Shown piece after piece: positions 45,403-55,155 of a DNA stretch of 64,000 bases. The notes under the pieces are model-generated. The model did no database searches, was not told the origin of the DNA, and worked only from the letters and a program-made list of their open reading frames with translations. This DNA is from CAWEBF01 sp963807235 (GTDB lineage Bacteria > Acidobacteriota > Vicinamibacteria > Vicinamibacterales > UBA2999). The position numbers and the translations under genes were made by a program. The DNA is taken from contig CAWEBF010000006.1 in assembly GCA_963807235.1 (NCBI GenBank), positions 248,001 to 312,000 of the forward strand, in the 5' to 3' direction. The first letter of the stretch is position 1, and each line of letters begins with the position of its first letter.

Positions 45403-48400
45403 CTAAAGTGAATGGGGCACGCGAACAGTCACGGCCCTGGTCGAGCTGTTGCCAGAATGATCCGTGCACTCGATCGTAATCGTGTAGATCCTGCCCGTGC
45501 CAGTTCCTGATCGTTCCGCGCGCACTTCCAGCGTGAGTGCACCCGTGATGATCCAATCCGGTGCGGTGTCACCATCACCGAGCCCGTCGATCGGCTCGTT
45601 GCTCGTCACCGAGACGATCTCGCAGTGAGGGTTGGCATCGCATGCGTCTACGACCGACAGCTGGATCGTCACCGGAACCATCTTGTGGTTCGGCGGCCAC
45701 AACTGATCAGGGTCTGCGGCAGCGTTGGTAATCGTGGGAGCCGTGGTATCGACGACGGTGATCGTGACCGTGTCAGAGGCCGTCCCACCCCTGCCGTCGT
45801 CCACCGTCAGCGTGAACACGTGCACCCCCAACGGCAGGGCGATCGTGGGCGTCACGCCCATGGCGACGACGTTGTTGGAGCTGTCTCTCCAGGTATAGGT
45901 CAACGGGTCGCCGTCCGGGTCGAACGAGCCCGAACCGTTGAGCGTGACGTTCGTCCCGGCGTGGCTGGTGCATTCCACTGTCTGATCCGGTCCGGCGTTG
46001 GCCACCGGCGGGGTGTTGAGCGTGGTCACCGCAGACAACGTCCATGCACCTCGACCGAGTGTCCCGGCGACCAGCACGTCGTCGGTCACGTCGTAGTCGA
46101 GATCCCAGACCGGCGCGTGCGGCAGCCCTCCGCCAAGCAGGAACCAGCTGCCGAAGCTGCTTTCCCTCGAGACCAGCGCGCCGGCGTCGGTGCCGACCAC
46201 CAGCCGATCGTTGGCTCCATCGGGAATGTAGGCGATGGACCGAAACGTGCCGGCGCCGGCGGAGGCGATGTTTCCCGTGATGTTGTTCCACGTCGCCCCG
46301 CCGTCGGTGCTGCGGAAAACTCTGGCGTTGTCGATCACGAAGACGTCGTTTTCGTCCGCGGGATCGACCGCCACTCCGAAGACCTGTCCGCCGGGGAACG
46401 CGCCGGTGGTAGGTGCCAGGTTCCCACCGGCGGTGGTGCGGACGAACACTTGGGTACCGGCGCCGACATATATCAGCTCCACGTTGTTCGCGTGGCCGTA
46501 GACCATTTGCGCGTCGGAATTTGCCGTCACGTTGAACACGCCGTCTGGGACGATGCTCGCAGTGGCTCCCGAGTCCAGGGATTCGGAGACGCCGCCCGTG
46601 GTGCCCAGCAGGAGCCGCGCGGGATTGCTGGCGTTGATCTCGAGCGGCGTATAGAACTGCGCGGGCCCTCGTCCGGTGAGCGGTGCCGCGGCGTTGGCGC
46701 AGCCCGGATTGCAGGTTCGCCGTGTGAAGGTTCCCAGATTCTGAAAGCTGAAATACCGGACCGACGTGCCCGCGATGGTGTCGTTGACCGCGACCTTGCC
46801 TCCATCTGCCCCGGCGAGCGAGTTCCAGATCGCCGAGCCCGGGGCGGTCTGTTCAGGCGTGCCGGTGTCCTGCGTGCCGCCCAAGAGGATGTTGAAGTTG
46901 GTGTCGTAGGCGACTGAGTGAAACTCCGTCACCTGGAGATCGCCATTGATCGACGTCCAGTTTCCGGTGTTGTTGGCGGGATTGTTTCGTCGAATGATGC
47001 CTCCATCCGACACCTCCAACAGGTTGCCGTTGGCGTCGAACGCCATCGCGCGTGAATCTGCGTGGCCGGCGGTATTGCCGGCAGTGCCCCCGTTCGGCAT
47101 CAGCGCATTCCCGGTGGCGTTTGTCAGGTGGTCCCACTGGCCGGACACGGTCCCTGTCATCCCGCGAGCCCGGGTGGTATTGCCGCGGAACAAATGCGCG
47201 GTGAACGTGGTCGCACCGACGGAGTTGGGAAACGGCCCGACCTGGCTGATGGAGCCCACGTAGACCAGGTTCGAGTTGCCCGGATGGACCGCGATCGATA
47301 CCAACTCGTCCCTGCCGCGCAGCGCCGTTTCCGCGGTCCCCGGGACGTCCATCTGCGTCCAAGCGCCACCCTGGTTGTCGCTGAAGCCGACGTAGGAAAC
47401 GGTGGCTCCGTTCGTCACCAGCACGAACACTCGTGCATCGCCGGCGACGGCGATCCGGGTGTTGCTCGACGCCCCCATAGCCGTGTTCAAGGCGGGGTCC
47501 GTATTCGAGACGAGCGTCCAACTTGCTCCCGTGTTGCCGGTGCGATAAATACCATCGCCCTGAACCGCGACATACAATCGGGTGGCGTCGCTCGGATCTC
47601 CTTCCAGATCGTCAACCGCTCCGGCTGGCAGGCCGGTTCCGGCGCCGCCGCTGATTTGCGTCCAGGTGGCACCCGTATCGGTGCTTCGGAACAAACCTCC
47701 AGCTCCGCCCCCGCCAAAGAAGTCGTTGGCGCCAGCCAGCAGAACTCCTCCGCGGGAAGCCACGGCAGAGATGTGCTCGCCCACGAGCAGCGGATCGTCG
47801 ATGACCGCCCACGTGGCTCCACCGTCGGCTGTGCGGATCAGTCCGCCGAGTGGGCCGCCGGCGACCTGGAATGGCGGGTCGCCGCCGAAGGAGCTGAAAC
47901 GACCGAACCCACCCACCAGTACCTGAACGTCGCCCGGGTCCATGGCCAGCGCGCCGATCGACAGCGACTGCTCGAAATCAGTCAGCGGCGTCCACGTGGG
48001 GCTGGCCGCCGTGCCGTTCGTGGTCCGCCACACGCCGCCATTGACCGCACCGATGTACAGGACGTTGGCATCGGTGGGATGAGGAACGATCGCGTGGATT
48101 GCTCCAGACACTTCGTTGTTGGGCGTGAGGTTCTGGACCTGAGCATTCCGGTTCGGCCCGGGCCCCTGCGACACCCAGGTGCCGTCGGTCGCCGGGAGAT
48201 TGGCCGTGATCGCCAGGGTCGACATGGCGAGATCCGCCGCCAACGTTGCGGCCCCGGCTTCGAGTCGCTGCGAGTCCTCGTGATGCGCCTGGCCCGTTGG
48301 AGGGGGAGACGGAGGTTCCGGCGGCAACTGCGAACCGAGTTGCGCCAGGACACCGCCACCGGTAATTAATACGGCGAGAAGGCTGAATCGAAATGCTTTG

Positions 48401-48408
48401 TCCCGCAT
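45403..48408 (-). CDS. Secreted Asp-box (BNR/VPS10-like) propeller protein with PKD domain
   Basis: An intact protein of about 1001 residues. ATG 48408 follows GGAGATTGATC. The signal peptide is FRFSLLAVLITGGGVLA. Residues 80-780 form propeller repeats with Asp-boxes (RTADGGATWAVIDD, RSTDTGATWTQISG, RTGNTGASWTLV, RSTDGGATWNNITG). Then comes a PKD domain (PPVANAGPDQTVECTSHAG, GSGSFDPDGDPLTYTWRD, VFTLTVDDGRGGTASDTVTI) and a HYR-like domain with LWPPNHKMVPVTIQLSV, ending TVRVPHSL. Such proteins are usually exported glycan- or surface-binding proteins. Sialidase activity is not implied, since catalytic Arg/Tyr residues cannot be located. Confidence 0.9.
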   Translation of the reverse strand: MRDKAFRFSLLAVLITGGGVLAQLGSQLPPEPPSPPPTGQAHHEDSQRLEAGAATLAADLAMSTLAITANLPATDGTWVSQGPGPNRNAQVQNLTPNNEVSGAIHAIVPHPTDANVLYIGAVNGGVWRTTNGTAASPTWTPLTDFEQSLSIGALAMDPGDVQVLVGGFGRFSSFGGDPPFQVAGGPLGGLIRTADGGATWAVIDDPLLVGEHISAVASRGGVLLAGANDFFGGGGAGGLFRSTDTGATWTQISGGAGTGLPAGAVDDLEGDPSDATRLYVAVQGDGIYRTGNTGASWTLVSNTDPALNTAMGASSNTRIAVAGDARVFVLVTNGATVSYVGFSDNQGGAWTQMDVPGTAETALRGRDELVSIAVHPGNSNLVYVGSISQVGPFPNSVGATTFTAHLFRGNTTRARGMTGTVSGQWDHLTNATGNALMPNGGTAGNTAGHADSRAMAFDANGNLLEVSDGGIIRRNNPANNTGNWTSINGDLQVTEFHSVAYDTNFNILLGGTQDTGTPEQTAPGSAIWNSLAGADGGKVAVNDTIAGTSVRYFSFQNLGTFTRRTCNPGCANAAAPLTGRGPAQFYTPLEINASNPARLLLGTTGGVSESLDSGATASIVPDGVFNVTANSDAQMVYGHANNVELIYVGAGTQVFVRTTAGGNLAPTTGAFPGGQVFGVAVDPADENDVFVIDNARVFRSTDGGATWNNITGNIASAGAGTFRSIAYIPDGANDRLVVGTDAGALVSRESSFGSWFLLGGGLPHAPVWDLDYDVTDDVLVAGTLGRGAWTLSAVTTLNTPPVANAGPDQTVECTSHAGTNVTLNGSGSFDPDGDPLTYTWRDSSNNVVAMGVTPTIALPLGVHVFTLTVDDGRGGTASDTVTITVVDTTAPTITNAAADPDQLWPPNHKMVPVTIQLSVVDACDANPHCEIVSVTSNEPIDGLGDGDTAPDWIITGALTLEVRAERSGTGTGRIYTITIECTDHSGNSSTRAVTVRVPHSL

Positions 48409-48604
48409 GATCAATCTCCGGGATGTGATGACGGAGAACACAGCCTCGAGGGCATGAAGCTACGAGCAGACGGAATCTACACGCGAAATGTGAAGCCCGG
48501 AAGACGATGAGACAACGAAGCCGCAGCTCATGTGCGTCGTTAGCGCAAAGTACCAGCAACGTCAGGGGAAGCGGTGCGAAGCGGGTTTAATTGGATGAGG
48601 ACTC

Positions 48605-49642
48605 ATGCCCTTCAAGACGTCTAGGCGCTGGGCCGCCGCGCTCCTGTTGACTGCGGGGGTGTGGGCGGCGTTTACGGCCGAGGTGTGGCTCGCCGGCGCG
48701 CAGGCGCCCGATGGCACGGCGCGCGAGGCAATGTCGTCGGCCGGACCGACCGCGTTCGTCTGTCCGATGCATCCGGACTACATCCTCGAGTCTCCGGCAA
48801 GCTGTCCGCGCTGCGGGATGGCCCTGGTGAAGGCCACGCCCTTCGACGTGCGGAACTACCGCGTGGATCTGACAACCACGCCAGCCGTGGTGCGTGCGGG
48901 CCGGCCGGCGCGATGGACCTTTCGCGTGTTCCGGCCCGATAGCGACGAGCCTGTGACGCGGTTCGAAAGGGTTCACGAACGTCAGTACCACCTGTTCGTC
49001 GTCAGCCAGGACATGACGGAGTTCCAGCACATTCATCCGGAGATGCAGCCCGACGGCTCGTGGGCGCTCGACGTGACGCTGCCAAAGGCCGGGTACTACA
49101 AGGTGCTCTCGGACTTCATGCCGTCAGGCGGCGCGGCGCAGCTCATCGCCTATCCGGTCGTGACGGCTGGCTTCGCGGACGACCTGCCGTCGAGCCGGGC
49201 CCGACTCGTGCCGGACACGAACCTCACGAAGACGGCGGGGGATCTCACCGCGACGGTGTCGTTCGATCCCGACCCGTTCGTCGCGGGCCTTTACGGCCAC
49301 CTCAAGTTCCTGCTGGCCGATCGCCGCACCGGCCGGCCCATCACCGACCTGCAAACGTATCTCGGGGCCTTCGGGCACACACTGATCATGAGCGAGGACA
49401 TGGTGGACTACGTCCACAGCCACTCACTGGACATCCTGAATGCGGGCGACGAGGACAGCGAGCCGATGTTCCTGATTCCGCCCGGCGCCGACCTCGAAGC
49501 CATCCGAGGCGGGCCGGAGGTGGTGTTCGACGGGCTGATGCCGCGTCCGGGACGCTACCGCGCGTGGACGCAGTTCCGCCGCGGCGACGCGCTCCACACC
49601 TTCACGACCACGTTCGAGGTGCGGGAGCCGCCGGGGCGATGA
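48605..49642 (+). CDS. Exported protein with heavy-metal-binding (HMBD/YHS-like) domain
   Basis: A 345-residue exported protein. The signal segment is ALLLTAGVWAAFTAEVWLAG. The metal-binding motif is FVCPMHPDYILESPASCPRC followed by GMALV, which is the CPMHP...CPRCGM heavy-metal-binding domain found in copper/silver export systems. Downstream, HLFVVSQDMTEFQHIHPEMQ and IMSEDMVDYVHSHSLDIL add His-rich strands that could bind copper. It overlaps the cytochrome gene at 49639 by four bases (ATGA), so the two are co-translated. Role proposed: periplasmic copper handling linked to the cytochrome. Confidence 0.82.
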   Translation: MPFKTSRRWAAALLLTAGVWAAFTAEVWLAGAQAPDGTAREAMSSAGPTAFVCPMHPDYILESPASCPRCGMALVKATPFDVRNYRVDLTTTPAVVRAGRPARWTFRVFRPDSDEPVTRFERVHERQYHLFVVSQDMTEFQHIHPEMQPDGSWALDVTLPKAGYYKVLSDFMPSGGAAQLIAYPVVTAGFADDLPSSRARLVPDTNLTKTAGDLTATVSFDPDPFVAGLYGHLKFLLADRRTGRPITDLQTYLGAFGHTLIMSEDMVDYVHSHSLDILNAGDEDSEPMFLIPPGADLEAIRGGPEVVFDGLMPRPGRYRAWTQFRRGDALHTFTTTFEVREPPGR

Positions 49643-50792
49643 CGACCGCCTCGCGCGCCGCCGGCATCCTGCTCGTGAGCGTCGCAACCCTGTGTCTCAT
49701 GCCACGGGCGGGGCAGTCGCACGGGTCCCTCACCACCACGGTGCTGTTCGATCGCGAGATCGTCGGCCTGCTGGAGCGTCGATGCACGTCGTGCCACAAC
49801 GAGGGCGGGGTCTCGTTCCCGCTGTCCACCTACGAGCAGACCTGGGTCAAGCGGCTGTCGATGCGCACCGAGGTGCTGCGGCGGCACATGCCGCCCTGGG
49901 CGGCCGTGCCCGGCTATGGCGAGTTCGACAACGACAACGGGTTGACGCTGCGCGAGCAGCAGTTCCTGGTCTCGTGGGTGGAAGGGCTGGGCCCGCGCAA
50001 CGCCGGCAACACGTTCCTGAACGTTTCCGCCGGCGTAACGGCCCCTGCATCGGTGCGCGCCTCGGCGCGTGTTCTCGACTGGCGGCTGGGCGCGCCCGAC
50101 ATCACGCGGACGCTGGAGTCCACCGTTCCGGCCGGCCCTGACTCGATGGTGCGCCGCGTGACGATCGATCTGGGGCTGACCGAACCCAGGCGCATAGGCG
50201 CCATCGAGTTTCTGCCAGCTGACCGGCGCCGCCTGCGCGCTGCCGTGTTCCGGGTGCAATCAACAGGGCAGTGGCTGGGCAGCTGGACGCCGTGGTACGG
50301 CTTCGCGAAGCTGCCGCAGGGCGTGGCTTTCCAGCTGCCCGCGGGCGCGCGCCTGTCGGCGGAACTCCACTACGGCGCCGGGGCCGAGCCAGTCACCGAC
50401 ATCGGCACGGTCGGGCTGTTTCTGGCCCGGGGCGCTCGGTCGCGCCGAGCGATCTCGTCGTGACGGCGGCGCCGGGCCGATCGCGCGTGCGCCGCGGCTC
50501 GGCACGTCTCGCGTCGGACGCGACGATTTGGGCCCTCGCTCCGGAGATTCCGCCGGGCACGCAATCCCTGGAGCTGTCGGCGCGGCGCCCCGATGGCTCG
50601 ACCGAAGTCCTGCTGCTCGTCGAGCGGCCGTCCACCGACTGGCCGACGCCCTACGTGTTCAAGTCGCCAGTTCGACTGACGCGCGGCACCGAGCTTCGCT
50701 TCGCGCTCGAGACAGACGCCCCCGCGACTGCATCGGCACGTCTGGTCATCAGCCGTTATGCCTCACTCAGGCCCGGAGCATTTCGGCCTTGA
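49639..50792 (+). CDS. Exported monohaem cytochrome c with beta-rich C-terminus, one frameshift
   Basis: ATG 49639 overlaps the previous stop (ATGA). Signal peptide AAGILLVSVATLCLMPRAG. Haem site RRCTSCHNEGG is followed by FPLSTYEQTWVKRLSMRTEV and MPPWAAVPGYGEF, where the Met before Pro-Pro-Trp is the probable axial ligand. The rest is beta-rich (IGAIEFLPADRRRLRAAVFR; LPQGVAFQLPAGARLSAELH). Near 50430 the frame changes into PSDLVVTAAPGRSRVRRGSA, ending ISRYASLRPGAFRP at 50792. About 384 residues when joined. It resembles cytochromes fused to monooxygenase-like domains, but copper ligands are not evident. Overlaps the convergent flavin reductase gene by 26 bp. Confidence 0.78.
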
Positions 50793-51324
50793 AGCCCTTG
50801 CGGTACCGTCTGACGGTGGGCCCGGCGATCATGAAGAGGCCGTCGCCGCGATAGTGCAGCGTCTTCGGAAACTTCGGCGTCGTCCGCGCGTAGCCCTTCA
50901 CCACCTCGAACACGAACAGGCTGTAGCGGTTGATCAGGCTGGAGTCCACGAGCCGGCATTCGAAGTTCGCGTGACACTCCGCGATCCGTGGCGCTCGCAC
51001 CTTTTTCCCCGGAAGTGCCGTCAGCGCGAAGGTCTCGAACTTGTCGATGTCGGCGCCCGAGGTGTTGCCGATTCCCACCACCTTCTTCGCCAGGTCCACC
51101 GTCGGCACGTTGATCACACACTCCCGGCTCTTCCGGATCATCTCGAAGCTGTGGTTCTGATCCCAGATGAAACAGCCGACGAGCGATGGCGACTCGCCCA
51201 TCACCATGTGCCACCCCATGGTCATGATGTTGCGCTTGCCCTTCCACGCGGAGCTGACGAGCACGATGGGTCCGGGCTCGAGGAAGCGGCGCACGTCATC
51301 CACGGGAAAGTCGCGTTTTCGCAT
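50767..51324 (-). CDS. Flavin reductase / FMN-binding split-barrel protein
   Basis: A 185-residue cytoplasmic protein beginning MRKRDFPVDDVRRFLEPGPI. The FMN-binding split-barrel fold of the flavin-reductase/flavoredoxin family is recognisable from VLVSSAWKGKRNIMTMGWHM, ECVINVPTVDLAKKVVGIG and FECRLVDSSLINRYSLFVFE. The partner is unknown; such proteins supply reduced flavin or act as redox sensors. It is the last gene of an apparent three-gene minus-strand operon, 3 bp after the HTH/zinc-ribbon gene. Confidence 0.88.
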   Translation of the reverse strand: MRKRDFPVDDVRRFLEPGPIVLVSSAWKGKRNIMTMGWHMVMGESPSLVGCFIWDQNHSFEMIRKSRECVINVPTVDLAKKVVGIGNTSGADIDKFETFALTALPGKKVRAPRIAECHANFECRLVDSSLINRYSLFVFEVVKGYARTTPKFPKTLHYRGDGLFMIAGPTVRRYRKGFKAEMLRA

Positions 51325-51327
51325 GGC

Positions 51328-51618
51328 TCAGGGGGCGGCGTCCGCCAGCCGGATGAGAGGCTCGAACAGGCGCGAGCCCTTGCACGAGGGACAGCGCCCG
51401 GGCTTGCTCAGCCGCTCGGGCCCGAACACGAAGCCGCAGTCCTTGCAGCGGGCCGGGATCACCTCGACCCGATGCCCGGCACTCATCGCCGAGCGCACCG
51501 CATGACGAAGGTCCTCGTCGACGTCGCCGCGACGAAGGCCGAGTGCCAGCGCCAGCGACGAAACCGACCGGGGCTCATGGGAGAGCAGCTCGATGAGCTG
51601 ACGACGAATGGTCGGCAC
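51328..51618 (-). CDS. Winged-helix/zinc-ribbon transcriptional regulator
   Basis: A 96-residue protein. The N-terminal half is a winged-helix-like segment (MPTIRRQLIELLSHEPRSVS, then LALALGLRRGDVDEDLRHAV). The C-terminal half is a zinc ribbon with CKDCGFVFG and GRCPSCKGSRLFEP. This pairing matches a small archaeal-type predicted regulator family (HTH plus Zn ribbon). It is followed 3 bp later by the flavin reductase gene, and may regulate it. Confidence 0.82.
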   Translation of the reverse strand: MPTIRRQLIELLSHEPRSVSSLALALGLRRGDVDEDLRHAVRSAMSAGHRVEVIPARCKDCGFVFGPERLSKPGRCPSCKGSRLFEPLIRLADAAP

Positions 51619-52493
51619 CGGCCGATCGTAGCAACTCTCGTGGAGCGCTTCACCAGGACCGGCCGGGCCAGATGCGTTCCAGGGTACTCGGCCACGGCGC
51701 CGCGGAACTCGACGATCGACGGGCAGCGTCTGTCCGGATCAGCCTCCACAGCCGTGAGGAGAATCGCTTTGAGCTCCGGGCCGACCTCGGGATCGGCCTC
51801 GATGGACTGTCTGAGATCCGTGCCCAAGGTCCAGTCATAGCCGGCGAGCATCGTGTAGAGCACCGCGCCCAACGAGAACACATCGGATCGCCCAGCGGGC
51901 GCGTGATGCGACAGCTCGGGCGCCGAGAAGCCGGTCGTCGTCGGCGGATTGTAGAAGCGTCCCTTGGCGTGCCGGCCGACCTCGTACGACGATTCGAAGT
52001 CCACCAGCCGGATCACCGGGTTGCCGGCCTCCCACCGGGAGAGGATGTTCATGGGGTTCAGATCGACGTGCCAGATCCCGAGACCATGCAGCTCGCCCAA
52101 TGCCTTGGCGACCTCGACCGTCGTTCTGAGATGCACGACCAGCCGGTCCGGCCGTCGCTCTGAGCCGACGGTCGTTGCCAGTGGCCACTCGTCGAAGAGT
52201 GACATGGTCAGATACACGCGGCCGTCGGCCAGGCGTCCGTGTTCCCCCAGTACTGGGAAGTATTGCGAGTCGGGCAGTTCGCGATTGATCGTCGTCAGGC
52301 TGGCGATCTCGTTCGTGAGGTTCTGCTCGTAGACCAGTCCCGGCTTTGAGGTCACTTTGATGAGCACGTTCGCACGGCTCTGCTTGTCGCGCGCAACATA
52401 GAGTTCATGACGGGCATGCTCTTCGGACGCGTGCCCGCTGCGCGCCGCGGCGAGCCGATGAAGGCTCCCGAACCGATCGAAGGGAGCGGACAC
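51483..52493 (-). CDS. Degenerate soluble Ser/Thr kinase-like protein
   Basis: GTG 52493 begins MSAPFDRFGSLHRLAAARSG. A kinase fold is recognisable: NVLIKVTSKPG (Lys of VAIK-like), HVDLNPMNIL in place of HRDxKPxN, VDFESSYE in place of DFG, then PELSHHAPAGRSDVFSLGAV. The catalytic Asp and the metal Asp are kept, but Arg and Gly of the signature motifs are changed and there is no clear glycine loop. It may be a pseudokinase or a divergent kinase. No membrane helix. The last 45 codons overlap the next gene out of frame and read like noise; a frameshift near 51680 would end it at 51650 instead. Confidence 0.7.
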   Translation of the reverse strand: MSAPFDRFGSLHRLAAARSGHASEEHARHELYVARDKQSRANVLIKVTSKPGLVYEQNLTNEIASLTTINRELPDSQYFPVLGEHGRLADGRVYLTMSLFDEWPLATTVGSERRPDRLVVHLRTTVEVAKALGELHGLGIWHVDLNPMNILSRWEAGNPVIRLVDFESSYEVGRHAKGRFYNPPTTTGFSAPELSHHAPAGRSDVFSLGAVLYTMLAGYDWTLGTDLRQSIEADPEVGPELKAILLTAVEADPDRRCPSIVEFRGAVAEYPGTHLARPVLVKRSTRVATIGRCRPFVVSSSSCSPMSPGRFRRWRWHSAFVAATSTRTFVMRCARR

Positions 52494-52497
52494 TCAG

Positions 52498-52528
52498 GGC
52501 ACCATACCATCGCGGTTCTGCTAGAGTG
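52498..52528. promoter_or_regulatory. Divergent promoter element, copy 1
   Basis: GGCACCATACCATCGCGG (52498-52515) is followed by TCTGCTAGAGTG. The + strand TAGAGT lies 6 nt before the ATG at 52534. On the - strand TATGGT (52501-52506) lies 7 nt before the GTG at 52493. The same block recurs at 61404-61435 between another divergent gene pair. Confidence 0.6.
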
Positions 52529-52533
52529 GCGCG

Positions 52534-53622
52534 ATGAAATCGAGCGCCGTTTTTGCTGTGCTCCTTGGCTGCGCCGCGGCCGCCTGGGCCCAGAGTCCAG
52601 CCTCTTCCTTTCCTCGCGGGAAGAGCCTACAGGCCTGGCAGCATCCCGGATTGCGCGGCGTCCTGGCCAAGTGCCAGACGCCTCCGCAGCCCTTCAGCAT
52701 TCCTGTTCAGCCAGCCACGACTGAAGCCGGACAGCCGGCACCGCCGCCCAAGGAAACGCGCCCGCCGGCTTCGACCGCGATACCGGGCGTGATCGCCGCA
52801 GGGCAGGCCTGGAAGGTCGTTTGGTCGTGGGAAGGCAACAACGCCGACGGCATCATCGCCGGTGACCGCGGCTCGATGCTGTTCGCGAACAACGACGCGA
52901 GCAACGTCATGAGGCTCGATCCCGCGACTGGGCAGGCCACCATCATTCACCGCGACGTGAACACCGGCGGCGCCCTGTCGCGCAGCAAGAACGGTGCGCT
53001 GTTCCTCGTGTCGAGAGGATTGCACTCGGGCGTCCTGCAAGTGCAGCCGGCGCGCAAGGTGCTGGCCAACTCATTCCAAGGCGAGCCGTTCGAATGCGTC
53101 GGTGGCGTGCTGAACGACCTGTCGGCCGACAGCCGCGGCGGCGTCTACGTGTCCATCTCGGCAGCCGGTGTGTACTACGCCAACCCGCAGGGCGTCGTCT
53201 CGCAGTACGGAGAAGGGATGCAGGGGGCCAACGGCATCATCCTGAGCCCGGACGAGAAGACGCTCTACGTGACCAACGGCGGGGTCGTAGTGGCGTTCGA
53301 CGTGCAGCCCGACGGCTCGCTGACCAACCAGCGGGAGTTCGGCACGCTTCGTGGCGGCCAGAGTGGCGACGGCTCGGCCGTCGATGCCCAGGGGCGCCTG
53401 TATGTGAGCACGGGGTCGTCCGTGGACGTGTTCGCACAGGACGGCGCGTTCCTCGGCATCATCCCGGGTCCACAGGGGCTGCACGGCGTAGCCTTCGGCG
53501 GCCCGGACAAGAAAACGCTCTTCGCCATCGTCTTCTCCGGCGGCTGGGGCACGCCCAGCGCGCGAAACCGCGTCATCGCGATTCCGACGATCGCGCAGGG
53601 CTATACCGGGCGAGCGAAGTAG
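52534..53622 (+). CDS. Secreted SMP-30/gluconolactonase-like propeller protein
   Basis: A 362-residue exported protein; signal peptide MKSSAVFAVLLGCAAAAWA. Mature segments such as GVLNDLSADSRGGVYVSISA, NGIILSPDEKTLYVTNGGVV and GDGSAVDAQGRLYVSTG match the SMP-30/gluconolactonase six-bladed propeller, including the calcium-site pattern N-D-x2-A-D. Substrates of this family are lactones or small organophosphates; here the substrate is unknown. Translation starts 6 nt after a -10-like TAGAGT. Convergent with the M23 peptidase gene. Confidence 0.85.
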   Translation: MKSSAVFAVLLGCAAAAWAQSPASSFPRGKSLQAWQHPGLRGVLAKCQTPPQPFSIPVQPATTEAGQPAPPPKETRPPASTAIPGVIAAGQAWKVVWSWEGNNADGIIAGDRGSMLFANNDASNVMRLDPATGQATIIHRDVNTGGALSRSKNGALFLVSRGLHSGVLQVQPARKVLANSFQGEPFECVGGVLNDLSADSRGGVYVSISAAGVYYANPQGVVSQYGEGMQGANGIILSPDEKTLYVTNGGVVVAFDVQPDGSLTNQREFGTLRGGQSGDGSAVDAQGRLYVSTGSSVDVFAQDGAFLGIIPGPQGLHGVAFGGPDKKTLFAIVFSGGWGTPSARNRVIAIPTIAQGYTGRAK

Positions 53623-53645
53623 GTCGTCGACACGACGGTGCGGCT

Positions 53646-55110
53646 TCAGCGCCAGCCCGTCGTCCAGTTCGCCGACCAGATGGACGAAGAACCGGTGCCT
53701 GCAGCATTCAATTGCCGCACCTGGGCGCTGCCCGTGCCGCCACCGTAGAGGAACAGCCCGCCTGACCCGTCCGGAAGCAGCAGGGGCGTGAACGACGTCC
53801 AGTTCGTGGTCCACGAACCGCTTCCGAGATGCTGCGAGCCTTGCCCCTCCGCCCTCAGACGGCCATACGAAACCTCCCCCGTGCTCGACCGGTAGGCGAA
53901 GAGGCGCCGTGTGCCCTCGTGGGCGATCGCCACGAGGTGCGACCAGCCGGCCGACCACGTGTCCTGCCACACCGCCGTGAGCGTGAGGTCGTTCCCGCCG
54001 CCGGTGATCGACATGACCTTGGCCTGCCCGCTGCCGCCCTTGTACAGCAGATAGGTACTGAGTCGGCCCGAGCACGTACGGCACGAAGTGCGTCCAGCCC
54101 TTCGTCCACGTGCCGCTGTCGATCGTGGTCGAACCGCTCCCTTCGACGTTGATCCGCTCCACGTTGGCGTAGCCGTGCAGTGAGTCGTAGGCGATGAAGT
54201 ACGGCTTGCCCCCGATGGCGAACGGGGTGAAGTGCGTCCAGCCGGCCCACCACGTGCCCTGCGCGATCGTCGTCGTGCCATTGGCCTGGCCGTTGATGCG
54301 GTCGAAGCGCACCTCGCCAGTCGATGCCTTGTAGCGGAAGAGATGCTGCTGCCCGCCCACCAGGTAGAACGGGATGATGTGTGTCCACTTGCGGCCCCAG
54401 TTGCCGCTGAACACGGTGGTCGTGCCGGTGCCGTCGGCGTCAAGGCGGACGATCTTCACGTCGCCGTTTCCCGGCTTGTAGAGGATCTGATAGCGCATCC
54501 CGTTCTGGTTGAACGCGGCGAAGGCGCCGCCCGGACAATTGAGGCTGGTGAGCGCTTCGGCATCGTCGGTGCCGTATGTGTCCCACGAGGCCACGTTGCC
54601 CGCGTGCGTGTCGATCGGTGCCCCATCGAAGCGGACCCGGGAGGGGAACCCGTCCTCCATCTGGTTGTAGTGCAGGTGCATGGACACGGCGCCGCTGTTC
54701 GAGATCCGGCCCACGACCTGCCCCTGCGCGATCTGCTGGCCGATGGTCAGCGGCGGCACGGACTCCAGGTGGACGTAGTCGGTCCGCCAACCGTTGCCGT
54801 GATCGAGGAACACCCGGTGCTCGCCGCCACCGTTGGTGTAGGCATTCAACACGGTGCCTGCCGCGGCGGCGACGGCGAACTCGCCTTCACTGAGGTTCTG
54901 CTGATCCTCGTCGCGCTGCGCGAGATCGATTGCGTCCTGGTCCCCGTTCCAGTGTGTCGCGTAAGTGGACGCCCGCCAGGTCTGGCCGCAGGGCACCGGC
55001 ATCCTGAAGAGCGGGATCGGCCCGGCCGCCCACGCCTCGGGAGCCCCGAGGCCCATCGCCACAGCGACTCCAAGGATTGCCGTAAAGGTCGCACGTCGTT
55101 GATGTCGCAT
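53646..55110 (-). CDS. Exported M23 peptidase with beta-repeat C-terminus, one frameshift
   Basis: ATG 55110 gives MRHQRRATFTAILGVAVAMG and a signal peptide ending EAWA. The N-terminal 190 residues are an M23 (LytM-like) endopeptidase: HWNGDQDAIDL with first His and Asp, a Gly-rich loop near FAVAAAAGTVLNAY, and SMHLHYNQM with the HxH pair. The rest holds about six repeats of 47-50 residues (for example GKWTHIIPF-like, GWTHFTPFAIGG, GWTHFVPYVLG, GWSHLVAIAHEG, NWTSFTPLLL), probably a propeller or lectin-like fold. The frame changes near 54060, from VLGPTQYL into YKGGSGQAKV. It may cleave peptidoglycan cross-links or another peptide. Hairpin CCCGCGCGCCCGCGCGGG lies in its 5' leader (55124-55141). 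Confidence 0.83.
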
Positions 55111-55155
55111 CGTCGTTCTCCCGCCCGCGCGCCCGCGCGGGCAATCCAACACTGG

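Noticed and set aside
45625..48369. Plus-strand ORFs of 430 and 435 residues opposite the Asp-box protein gene
   Set aside because: Complementary shadows of a repetitive gene; no start signals.
51650..51883. Separate small ORF in the kinase-like tail
   Set aside because: It is an alternative frame for the end of the kinase-like gene, mentioned there rather than listed.
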